Under the pieces are notes generated by a model. It ran no database searches and was not told the origin of the DNA. It worked only from the letters and a program-made list of their open reading frames with translations. 64,000 bases of DNA, taken from the NCBI GenBank assembly GCA_964019135.1, contig OZ025260.1:35210254-35274253 (forward strand), written 5' to 3'. Positions within the stretch are counted from its first letter, which is position 1. Each line of letters starts with the position of its first letter. A program made the translations under genes and the position numbers. This document shows, in pieces, positions 38,568-49,519 of this stretch. This DNA is from Arenicola marina. Lineage: Eukaryota > Annelida > Polychaeta > Arenicolidae.

Positions 38568-38919
38568 CCTATCCTCCCACTCACCGTAGGGATTGTACTG
38601 GTAGAAGAGATGGTTCTGACTCTCGTGGTAGATCAGTCATGTCCGCCCACCCACCGTAGGCATTGTACTGGTAGAAGAGATGGTTCTGACCCCCGTGGTA
38701 GACCAGTCCTGTCCGCCCAAACACCGTAGGGTTGTACTGGTAGAAGAGATGGTTCTGACCCCCGTGGTAGACCAGTCCTGTCCGCCCACCCACCGTAGGG
38801 TTGTACTGGTAGAAGAGATGGTTCTGACCCTCGTGGTAGACCGGCCAGTCCTGTCCGCCCACCCACCGTAGGAATTGTACTGGTAGAAGAGATGGTTTTG
38901 ACCCTCGTGGTAGATCAGT
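38568..38919 (+). repeat. HOR module C, 352 bp (first copy)
   Basis: Five monomers: GTAGGCATTG, 69-bp CCCCCGTGG units (here with CCCAAACACC), one 73-bp CGGCC unit and one GTAGGAATTG unit. The versions at 40,746, 41,940 and 54,525 are 353 bp, with a GGGATTGTTATGG monomer in place of the CCCAAACACC unit. C therefore looks like modules A or B with the middle deleted, by two separate routes. Confidence 0.8.
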
Positions 38920-39904
38920 CCTATCCTCCCACTCACCGTAGGGATTGTACTGGTAGAAGAGATGGTTCTGACTCTCGTGGTAGATCAGTCATGTCCGCCC
39001 ACCCACCGTAGGCATTGTACTGGTAGAAGAGATGGTTCTGACCCTCGTGGTAGACCAGTCCTGTCCGCCCACCCATCGTAGGGATTGTTATGGTAGAAGA
39101 GATGGTTTTGACCCTCGTGGTAGACCAGTCCTATCCTCTCACTCACCGTAGGAATTGTACTGGTAGAAGAGATGGTTCTGACCCTCGTGGTAGATCAGTC
39201 ATGTCCGCCCACCCACCGTAGGCATTGTACTGGTAGAAGAGATGGTTCTGACCCTCGTGGTAGACCAGTCCTGTCCGCCCACCTATGGTAGGGAATGTAC
39301 TGGTAGAAGAGATGGTTCTGACCCTCGTATTAGACCAGTCGTGTCCGCCCACCAACCGTAGGGATTGTACTGGTAGAAGATATGGTTCTGACCCTTGCGG
39401 TTGACCAGTCCTGTCCGCCCACTCACGGTAGGGATGGTACTGGTAGAAGAGATGGTTCTGACCCTCGTGGTAGAGCAGTCCTGTCCGCCCACCCACCGTA
39501 GGGTTGTACTGGTAGAAGAGATGGTTCTGACCCTCGTGGTAGACCGGCCAGTCCTGTCCGCCCACCCACCGTAGGAATTGTACTGGTAGAAGAGATGGTT
39601 TTGACCCTCGTGGTAGATCAGTCCTATCCGCCCACTCACCGTAGGGATTGTACTGGTAGAAGAGATGGTTCTGACCCCCGTGGTAGACCAGTCCTGTCCG
39701 CCCAAACACCGTAGGGTTGTACTGGTAGAAGAGATGGTTCTGACCCCCGTGGTAGACCAGTCCTGTCCCCCCACCCACCGTAGGGTTGTACTGGTAGAAG
39801 AGATGGTTCTGACCCTCGTGGTAGACCGGCCAGTCCTGTCCGCCCACCCACCGTAGGAATTGTACTGGTAGAAGAGATGGTTTTGACCCTCGTGGTAGAT
39901 CAGT

Positions 39905-41098
39905 CCTATCCTCCCACTCACCGTAGGGATTGTACTGGTAGAAGAGATGGTTCTGACTCTCGTGGTAGATCAGTCATGTCCGCCCACCCACCGTAGGCAT
40001 TGTACTGGTAGAAGAGATGGTTCTGACCCTCGTGGTAGACCAGTCCTGTCCGCCCACCCATCGTAGGGATTGTTATGGTAGAAGAGATGGTTTTGACCCA
40101 CGTGGTTGACCAGTCCTATCACCTCACTCACCGTAGGAATTGTACTGGTAGAAGAGATGGTTCTGACCCTCGTGGTAGATCAGTCATGTCCGCCCACCCA
40201 CCGTAGGCATTGTACTGGTAGAAGAGATGGTTCTGACCCTCGTGGTAGACCAGTCCTGTCCGCCCACCCATCGTAGGGATTGTACTGGTAGAAGAGATGA
40301 TTTTGACCCTCGTGGTAGATCAGTCCGGTCCGCCCACCCACCGTAGGGATTGTACTGCTAGAAGAGATGGTTTTGACCCTCGTATTAGATCAGTCCTGTC
40401 CGCCCACCCACCGTAGGGATTGTACTGGTAGAAGAGATGGTTCTGACCCCCGTGGTAGACCAGTCCTGTCCGCCCACACACCGTAGGGTTGTACTGGTAG
40501 AAGAGATGGTTCTGACCCCCGTGGTAGACCAGTCCTGTCCGCCCACCCACCGTAGGGTTGTACTGGTAGAAGAGATGGTTCTGACCCTCGTGGTAGACCA
40601 GTCCTGTCCGCCCACCCACCGTAGGGTTGTACTGGCAGAAGAGATGGTTCTGACCCTCGTGGTAGACCGGCCAGTCCTGTCCGCCCACCCACCGTAGGAA
40701 TTGTACTGGTAGAAGAGATGGTTTTGACCCTCGTGGTAGATCAGTCCTATCCTCCCACTCACCGTAGGGATTGTACTGGTAGAAGAGATGGTTCTGACTC
40801 TCGTGGTAGATCAGTCATGTCCGCCCACCCACCGTAGGCATTGTACTGGTAGAAGAGATGGTTCTGACCCTCATGGTAGACCAGTCCTGTCCGCCCACCC
40901 ATCGTAGGGATTGTTATGGTAGAAGAGATGGTTCTGACCCCCGTGGTAGACCAGTCCTGTCCGCCCACCCACCGTAGGGTTGTACTGGTAGAAGAGATGG
41001 TTCTGACCCTCGTGGTAGACCGGCCAGTCCTGTCCGCCCACCCACCGTAGGAATTGTACTGGTAGAAGAGATGGTTTTGACCCTCGTGGTAGATCAGT
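39905..41098 (+). repeat. 1,194-bp tandem unit (modules B + C), copy 1
   Basis: Module B (841 bp) plus the 353-bp form of module C. It is followed directly by a second copy. Both share CACGTGGTTGACCAGTCCTA with TCACCTCACTC, the GTACTGGCAGAAGAG unit near 40,632, and GACCCTCATGG near 40,870, and I noticed no difference between them. Confidence 0.88.
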
Positions 41099-42292
41099 CC
41101 TATCCTCCCACTCACCGTAGGGATTGTACTGGTAGAAGAGATGGTTCTGACTCTCGTGGTAGATCAGTCATGTCCGCCCACCCACCGTAGGCATTGTACT
41201 GGTAGAAGAGATGGTTCTGACCCTCGTGGTAGACCAGTCCTGTCCGCCCACCCATCGTAGGGATTGTTATGGTAGAAGAGATGGTTTTGACCCACGTGGT
41301 TGACCAGTCCTATCACCTCACTCACCGTAGGAATTGTACTGGTAGAAGAGATGGTTCTGACCCTCGTGGTAGATCAGTCATGTCCGCCCACCCACCGTAG
41401 GCATTGTACTGGTAGAAGAGATGGTTCTGACCCTCGTGGTAGACCAGTCCTGTCCGCCCACCCATCGTAGGGATTGTACTGGTAGAAGAGATGATTTTGA
41501 CCCTCGTGGTAGATCAGTCCGGTCCGCCCACCCACCGTAGGGATTGTACTGCTAGAAGAGATGGTTTTGACCCTCGTATTAGATCAGTCCTGTCCGCCCA
41601 CCCACCGTAGGGATTGTACTGGTAGAAGAGATGGTTCTGACCCCCGTGGTAGACCAGTCCTGTCCGCCCACACACCGTAGGGTTGTACTGGTAGAAGAGA
41701 TGGTTCTGACCCCCGTGGTAGACCAGTCCTGTCCGCCCACCCACCGTAGGGTTGTACTGGTAGAAGAGATGGTTCTGACCCTCGTGGTAGACCAGTCCTG
41801 TCCGCCCACCCACCGTAGGGTTGTACTGGCAGAAGAGATGGTTCTGACCCTCGTGGTAGACCGGCCAGTCCTGTCCGCCCACCCACCGTAGGAATTGTAC
41901 TGGTAGAAGAGATGGTTTTGACCCTCGTGGTAGATCAGTCCTATCCTCCCACTCACCGTAGGGATTGTACTGGTAGAAGAGATGGTTCTGACTCTCGTGG
42001 TAGATCAGTCATGTCCGCCCACCCACCGTAGGCATTGTACTGGTAGAAGAGATGGTTCTGACCCTCATGGTAGACCAGTCCTGTCCGCCCACCCATCGTA
42101 GGGATTGTTATGGTAGAAGAGATGGTTCTGACCCCCGTGGTAGACCAGTCCTGTCCGCCCACCCACCGTAGGGTTGTACTGGTAGAAGAGATGGTTCTGA
42201 CCCTCGTGGTAGACCGGCCAGTCCTGTCCGCCCACCCACCGTAGGAATTGTACTGGTAGAAGAGATGGTTTTGACCCTCGTGGTAGATCAGT
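41099..42292 (+). repeat. 1,194-bp tandem unit (modules B + C), copy 2
   Basis: Tandem copy of 39,905-41,098 at offset 1,194 (1,193-1,194 by landmark spacing). The pair appears only here. In the 52.7-55.9 kb counterpart the B+C pair occurs once, so the tandem was gained here or lost there. Confidence 0.88.
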
Positions 42293-44118
42293 CCTATCCT
42301 CCCACTCACCGTAGGGATTGTACTGGTAGAAGAGATGGTTCTGACTCTCGTGGTAGATCAGTCATGTCCGCCCACCCACCGTAGGCATTGTACTGGTAGA
42401 AGAGATGGTTCTGACCCTCGTGGTAGACCAGTCCTGTCCGCCCACCCATCGTAGGGATTGTTATGGTAGAAGAGATGGTTTTGACCCTCGTGGTAGACCA
42501 GTCCTATCCTCTCACTCACCGTAGGAATTGTACTGGTAGAAGAGATGGTTCTGACCCTCGTGGTAGATCAGTCATGTCCGCCCACCCAAGGTAGGCATTG
42601 TACTGGTAGAAGAGATGGTTCTGACCCTCGTGGTAGACCAGTCCTGCCCGCCCACCTATCGTAGGGAATGTACTGGTAGAAGAGATGGTTCTGACCCTCG
42701 TATTAGACCAGTCGTGTCCGCCCACCAACCGTAGGGATTGTACTGGTAGAAGATATGGTTCTGACCCTTGCGGTTGACCAGTCCTGTCCGCCCACTCACG
42801 GTAGGGATGGTACTGGTAGAAGAGATGGTTCTGACCCTCGTGGTAGAGCAGTCCTGTCCGCCCACCCACCGTAGGGTTGTACTGGTAGAAGAGATGGTTC
42901 TGACCCTCGTGGTAGACCGGCCAGTCCTGTCCGCCCACCCACCGTAGGAATTGTACTGGTAGAAGAGATGGTTTTGACCCTCGTGGTAGATCAGTCCTAT
43001 CCGCCCACTCACCGTAGGGATTGTACTGGTAGAAGAGATGGTTCTGACCCCCGTGGTAGACCAGTCCTGTCCGCCCAAACACCGTAGGGTTGTACTGGTA
43101 GAAGAGATGGTTCTGACCCCCGTGGTAGACCAGTCCTGTCCGCCCACCCACCGTAGGGTTGTACTGGTAGAAGAGATGGTTCTGACCCTCGTGGTAGACC
43201 GGCCAGTCCTGTCCGCCCACCCACCGTAGGAATTGTACTGGTAGAAGAGATGGTTTTGACCCTCGTGGTAGATCAGTCCTATCCTCCCACTCACCGTAAT
43301 GATTGTACTGGTAGAAGAGATGGTTCTGACTCTCGTGGTAGATCAGTCATGTCCGCCCACCCACCGTAGGCATTGTACTGGTAGAAGAGATGGTTCTGAC
43401 CCTCGTGGTAGACCAGTCCTGTCCGCCCACCCATCGTAGGGATTGTTATGGTAGAAGAGATGGTTTTGACCCTCGTGGTAGACCAGTCCTATCCTCTCAC
43501 TCACCGTAGGAATTGTACTGGTAGAAGAGATGGTTCTGACCCTCGTGGTAGATCAGTCATGTCCGCCCACCCACCGTAGGCATTGTACTGGTAGAAGAGA
43601 TGGTTCTGACCCTCGTGGTAGACCAGTCCTGTCCGCCCACCCATCGTAGGGATTGTACTGGTAGAAGAGATGATTTTGACCCTCGTGGCAGATCAGTCCG
43701 GTCCGCCCACCCACCGTAGGGATTGTACTGCTAGAAGAGATGGTTTTGACCCTCGTATTAGATCAGTCCTGTCCGCCCACCCACCGTAGGGATTGTACTG
43801 GTAGAAGAGATGGTTCTGACCCCCGTGGTAGACCAGTCCTGTCCGCCCACACACCGTAGGTTTGTACTGGTAGAAGAGATGGTTCTGACCCCCGTGGTAG
43901 ACCAGTCCTGTCCGCCCACCCACCGTAGGGTTGTACTGGTAGAAGAGATGGTTCTGACCCTCGTGGTTGACCAGTCCTGTCCGCCCACCCACCGTAGGGT
44001 TGTACTGGTAGAAGAGATGGTTCTGACCCTCGTGGTAGACCGGCCAGTCCTGTCCGCCCACCCACCGTAGGAATTGTACTGGTAGAAGAGATGGTTTTGA
44101 CCCTCGTGGTAGATCAGT

Positions 44119-45652
44119 CCTATCCTCCCACTCACCGTAGGGATTGTACTGGTAGAAGAGATGGTTCTGACTCTCGTGGTAGATCAGTCATGTCCGCCCA
44201 CCCACCGTAGGCATTGTACTGGTAGAAGAGATGGTTCTGACCCTCGTGGTAGACCAGTCCTGTCCGCCCACCCATCGTAGGGATTGTTATGGTAGAAGAG
44301 ATGGTTTTGACCCTTGTGGTAGACCAGTCCTATCCTCTCACTCACCGTAGGAATTGTACTGGTAGAAGAGATGGTTCTGACCCTCGTGGTAGATCAGTCA
44401 TGTCCGCCCACCCACCGTAGGCATTGTACTGGTAGAAGAGATGGTTCTGACCCTCGTGGTAGACCAGTCCTGTCCGCCCACCCATCGTAGGGATTGTACT
44501 GGTAGAAGAGATGATTTTGACCCTCGTGGTAGATCAGTCCGGTCCGCCCACCCACCGTAGGGATTGTACTGCTAGAAGAGATGGTTTTGACCCTCGTATT
44601 AGATCGGTCCTGTCCGCCCACCCACCGTAGGGATTGTACTGGTAGAAGAGATGGTTCTGACCCCCGTGGTAGACCAGTCCTGTCCGCCCACACACCGTAG
44701 GGTTGTACTGGTAGAAGAGATGGTTCTGACCCCCTTGGTAGACCAGTCCTGTCCGCCCACCCACCGTAGGGTTGTACTGGTAGAAGAGATGGTTCTGACC
44801 CTCGTGGTAGATCAGTCATGTCCGCCCACCCACCGTAGGCATTGTACTGGTAGAAGAGATGGTTCTGACCCTCGTGGTAGACCAGTCCTGTCCGCCCACC
44901 CATCGTAGGGATTGTACTGGTAGAAGAGATGACTTTGAACCTCGTGGTAGATCAGTCCGGTCCGCCCACCCACCGTAGGGATTGTACTGCTAGAAGAGAT
45001 GGTTCTGACCCCCGTGGTAGACCAGTCCTGTCCGCCCACACACCGTAGGGTTGTACTGGTAGAAGAGATGGTTCTGACCCCCGTGGTAGACCAGTCCTGT
45101 CCGCCCACCCACCGTAGGGTTGTACTGGTAGAAGAGATGGTTCTGACCCTCGTGGTAGACCAGTCCTGTCCGCCCACCCACCGTAGGGTTGTACTGGTAG
45201 AAGAGATGGTTCTGACCCCCGTGGTAGACCAGTCCTCTCCGCCCACACACCGTAGGGTTGTACTGGTAGAAGAGATGGTTCTGACCCCCGTGGTAGACCA
45301 GTCCTGTCCGCCCACCCACCGTAGGGTTGTACTTGTAGAAGAGTTGGTTCTGACCCTCGTGGCAGACCGGCCAGTCCTGTCCGCCCACCCACCGTAGGAA
45401 TTGTACTGGTAGAAGAGATCGTTTTGACCCTCGTGGTAGATCAGTCCTGTCCGCCCACCCACCGTAGGGATTGTACTGGTAGAAGAGATGGTTTTGACCC
45501 TGGTGTTTGACCAGTCCTGCCGGCCCACTCACCGTAGGGATTGTACTGGTAGAAGAGATGGTTCTGACCCCCGTGGTAGACCAGTCCTCTCCGCCCACCC
45601 ACCGTAGGGTTGTACTGGTAGAAGAGATGGTTCTGACCCCCGTGGTAGACCA
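44119..45652 (+). repeat. Satellite segment after the HOR array, rich in 69-bp units
   Basis: It begins like a further module and then passes into repeated GTACTGCTAGAAGAG, CCCACACACC and 69-bp units, with GATGACTTTGAACC near 44,930. From 44,446 to about 45,450 it corresponds to 56,681-57,755, first at offset 12,235 and then 12,305, so one 70-bp monomer (CTCGTATTAGATCAG) is absent here near 45,000. Confidence 0.8.
45045..45393 (+). repeat. Run of 69-bp monomers (4 x 69 bp + 73 bp)
   Basis: Unit starts at 45,045, 45,114, 45,183, 45,252 and 45,321 are exactly 69 bp apart, and the last unit is 73 bp. Because 69 is a multiple of three, the plus strand stays open here with a 23-residue period ([20 protein letters not shown] then HRR) from 44,999 to 45,397. 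I regard this as a by-product of the repeat length, not a gene. Most of these units carry CCCCCGTGG instead of CCCTCGTGG. Confidence 0.85.
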
Positions 45653-48600
45653 GTCCTGTCCGCCCACACACCGTAGGGTTGTACTGGTAGAAGAGATGGT
45701 TCTGACCCTCGTGGTAGACCGGCCAGTCCTGTCCGCCCACCGACAGTAGGGATTGTACTGGTAGAAGAGATGGTTCTGACCCTCGTGGTAGACCAGTCCT
45801 GTCCGCCCACCCACCGTAGGAATTGTACTGGTAGAAGAGATGGTTCTGACCCTCGTATTAGATCAGTCCTGTCCGCCCACCCACCGTAGGGTTGTACCGG
45901 TATAAGAGATGGTTCTGACCCTCGTGGTAGACCGGCCAGTCCTGTCCGCCCACCCACCGCAGGGATTGTACTGGAAGAAAAGATGGTTTTGACCCTCGTG
46001 TTAGATCAGTCCTGTCCGCCCACCCACCGTAGGGATTGTACTGGTAGAAGAGATGGTTCTGACCCTTGTGGTTGACCAGTCCTGTCGGCCCACTCACCGT
46101 AGGGATTGTACTGGTAGAAGAGATGGTTCTGACCCCCGTGGTAGACCAGTCCTGTCCGCCCACCCACCGTAGGGTTGTACTGGTAGAAGAGATGGTTCTG
46201 ACCCCCGTGGTAGACCAGTCCTGTCCGCCCACCCAACGTAGGGTTGTACTGGTAGAAGAGATGGTTCTGACCCTCGTGGTAGACCGGCCAGTCCTGTCCG
46301 CCCACCCACCGTAGGGATTGTACTGGTAGAAGAGATGGTTCTGACCTTCGTGGTAGACCAGTCCTGTCCGCCCACCCACCGTAGGAATTGTACGGGTAGA
46401 AGAGATGGTTCTGATCCTCGTATTAGATCAGTCCTGTCCGCCCACCCACCGTAGGGATTTAACTGATAGAAGAGATGGCTCTGACCCTCGTGGTAGACCA
46501 GTCGTGTCCGCCCACCCACGGTAGGGTAGTAACGGTAGAAGAGATGGTTCTGACCCTCGTGGTAGACCGGCCAGTCCTGTCCGCCCACTCACCGCAGGGA
46601 TTGTACTGGCAGAAAAGATGGTTTTGACCCTCGTGTTAGATCAGTCCTGTCCGCCCACCCACCGTAGGGATTGTACTGGTAGAAGAGATGGTTCTGACTC
46701 TTGTGGTTGACCAGTCCTGTCGGCCCACTCACCGTAGGGATTGTACTGGTAGAAGAGATGGTTCTGACCCCCGTGGTAGACCAGTCCTGTCCGCCCATTC
46801 ACCGTAGGGTTGTACTGGTAGAAGAGATGGTTCTGACCCTCGTGGTAGACCGGCCAGTCCTGTCCGCCCACCCACCGTAGGGATTGTACTGGTAGAAGAG
46901 ATGGTTTTGACCCTCGTGGTAGATCAGTCCGGTCCGCCCACCCGCCGTAGGGTTGTACTGGTAGAAGAGATGGTTCTGACCCTCGTGCTAGACCAGTCCT
47001 CTACGCGGACTCACCGTATGAATTGTACTGACAGAAGAGATGGTTCTGAACCTCGTGGTAGATGAGTCATGTCCGCCCACCCACCGTGGGGATTGTACTG
47101 GTAGAAGAGATGGTTCTGACCCTTGTGGTTGACCAGTCCTATCTGCCCACTCACCGTAGGGATTGTACTGGTAAAAGGGATGGTTCTGACCCTTGTGGTT
47201 GACCAGTCCTGCCGGCCCACTCACCGTAGGGATTGTACTGGTAGAAGAGATGGTTCTGACCCCCGTGGTAAACCAGTCCTGTCCGCCCACCCACCGTAGG
47301 GTTGTACTGGTAGAAGAGATGGTTCTGGCCCTTGTGGTTGACCAGTCCTGTCGGCCCACTCACCGTAGGGATTGTACTGGTAGAAGAGATGGTTCTGACC
47401 CCCGTGGTAGACCAGTCCTGTCCGCCCACCCACCGTAGGGTTGTACTGGTAGAAGAGATGGTTCTGACCCTCGTGGTAGACCGGCCAGTCCTGTCCGCCC
47501 ACCCACCGTAGGGATTGTACTGGTAGAAGAGATGGTTTTGACCCTCGTGGTAGATCAGTCCGGTCCGCCCACGCACCGTAGGGTTGTACGGGTAGAAGAG
47601 ATGGTTCTGACCTTCGTATTAGACCAGTCCTTTCCGCCCAACCACCGTAGGGATTTAACTGATTGAAGAGATGGTTCTGACCCTCGTGGTAGACCAGTCC
47701 TGTCCGCCCACCCACGGTAGGGATTGTACTGGTAGAAGAGATGGTTCTGACCCTCGGGGTAGATCCGTCCTGTCCGACCACCAATTGTAGGGATATTACT
47801 GGTAGAAGGGATGGTTTTGACCCTCATGGTAGACCAGTCCTGTCCGCCCACACACCGTATGGATTGTACTGGTAGAAGAGATGGTTCTGACCCTTGTGGT
47901 ACATCAGTCCGGTCCGCCCACCCACCGTAGGGTTGTACTGGTAGAAGAGATGGTTCTGACCCTCGTGGTAGAGCGGCCAGTGCTGTCCGCCCAGCCATCG
48001 TAGGGTTTTACTGGTAGAAGAGATGGTTCTGACCCTCGTGGTAGACCGGCCAGTCCTATCCGCCCACCCACCGTAGGGTTTTAATGGTAGAAGAGATGGT
48101 TCTGACCCTCGTGGTAGATCAGTCCTGTCCGCCCACCCATCGTAGAGTTTGTACTGGTAGAAGAGATGGTTCTGACCTTCGTGGTAGATCAGTCCTGTCC
48201 GCCCACCCACTGTAGGGATTGTACTGGTAGAAGCGATGGTTCCGACCCTCGTGGTCGACAAGTCGTCTCCGCCCACCCACCGTACGGATTGTCCTGGTAG
48301 AAGAGATGGTTCTGACCTCCGTGGTAGACCAGTCCTGTCAGCCCACCCATCGTAGGGATTGTACTGGTAGAAGAGATGGTTCTGACCCTCGTGTTAGATC
48401 AGTCCTGTCCGCCCACCCACCGTGGGGATTGTACTGGTAGAAGAGATGGTTCTGACCCTCGTGTTAGATCAGTCCTGTCCGCCCAACCACCGTGGGGATT
48501 GTACTGGTAGAAGGGATGGTTCTGAACCTCGTGGTAGACCAGTCGTGTCCGCCCACCCACCGTACGGATTGTACTGGTAGAAGAGATGGTTCTGACCTCC

Positions 48601-49519
48601 GTGGTAGACCAGTCCTGTCGGCCCACCCATCGTAGGGATTGTACTGGTAGAAGAGATGGTTTTGACCCTCGTATTAGACCAGTCGTGTCCGCCCGCCAAC
48701 CGTAGGGATTGTACTGGTAGACGAGATGGTTCTGACCCTTGTGGTTGACCAGCCCTGTCGGCCCACTCACGTTAGGGATGGTACTGGTAGAAGAGATGGT
48801 TCTGACCCTCGTGGTAGAGCAGTCCTGTCCGCCCACCCACCGTAGGGTTGTACTGGTAGAAGAGATGGTTCTGACCTTCGTGGTAGACCGGCCAGTCCTG
48901 TCCGCCCACCCATCGTAGGGATTCGACTGGTAGAAGAGATGGTTTTGACCCTCGTGGTAGATCCGGCCGGTCCGCCCACTCACCGTAGGGTTGTACTGGT
49001 AGAAGAGATGGTTCTGACCCTCGTGGTAGACCAGTCCTGTCCGCCCACCCACCGTAGGAATTGTACTGGTAGAAGAGATGGTTCTGAACCTCGTGGTAGA
49101 TGAGTCATTTCCGCCCACCCACCGTAGGGATTGTACTGGTAGAAGAGATGGTTCTGACCTTCGTGGTAGACCGGCCAGTCTTGTCCGCCCACCCATCGTA
49201 GTGATTGTACTGGTAGAAGATATGGTTTTGACCCTCGTGGTAGATCAGTCCTGTCCGCCCACCCACCGTAGGGATTGTACTGGTAGAGGAGATGGTTTTG
49301 ACCCTTGTGTTTGACCAGTCCTGCCGGCCCACTCACCGTAGGGATTGTACTGGTAGAAGAGATGGTTCTGACCCCCGTGGTAGACCAGTCCTCTCCGCCC
49401 ACCCACCGTAGGGTTGTACTGGTAGAAGAGATGGTTCTGAACCCCGTGGTAGACCAGTCCTGTCCGCCCACACACCGTAGGGTTGTACTGGTAGAAGAGA
49501 TGGTTCTGACCCTCGTGGT
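45653..49519 (+). repeat. Second copy of the 17,590-21,456 segment
   Basis: Offset 28,063 from 17,590-21,456, colinear throughout. It overlaps the start of the second large block at about 47,166. From there on it also matches 30,860 onward, so the 47.2-49.5 kb stretch has three relatives upstream. Private changes include GGTAAAAGGGATGG near 47,172 and GGTCGACAAGTCG near 48,252. Confidence 0.82.

Larger units (their letters stand above)
30860..40722 (+). repeat. Large duplicated block, copy 1 (partner 47,166-56,680)
   Basis: Colinear with 47,166-56,680. The offset is 16,306 bp up to about 34,720. It becomes 16,027 from about 34,992 (279 bp, four monomers, missing in the partner), and 15,956 after about 36,240 (71 bp, one monomer, missing). 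It then drifts to 15,958 through two further 1-bp shifts. It runs from inside the second 5,774-bp unit into the HOR array. Few point differences were noticed. Confidence 0.85.
36742..44118 (+). repeat. Higher-order repeat array, modules of 985, 841 and 352/353 bp
   Basis: The landmark CCTATCCTCCCACTCACC lies at 36,742, 37,727, 38,568, 38,920, 39,905, 40,746, 41,099, 41,940, 42,293, 43,278 and 44,119. The steps are 985, 841, 352, 985, 841, 353, 841, 353, 985 and 841 bp. The modules hold about 14, 12 and 5 monomers and recur in a fixed order (985-841-352, total 2,178 bp) or in the shortened form 841-353. Copies of the same module look nearly identical, while monomers within a module differ clearly. 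This is the classic signature of higher-order repeats. Confidence 0.92.

Noticed and set aside
44999-45397. Plus-strand 132-codon repeat protein
   Set aside because: It exists only because five monomers here keep phase (69 bp units and a 73-bp unit). Most parts of the array break it, and nothing else supports a gene.
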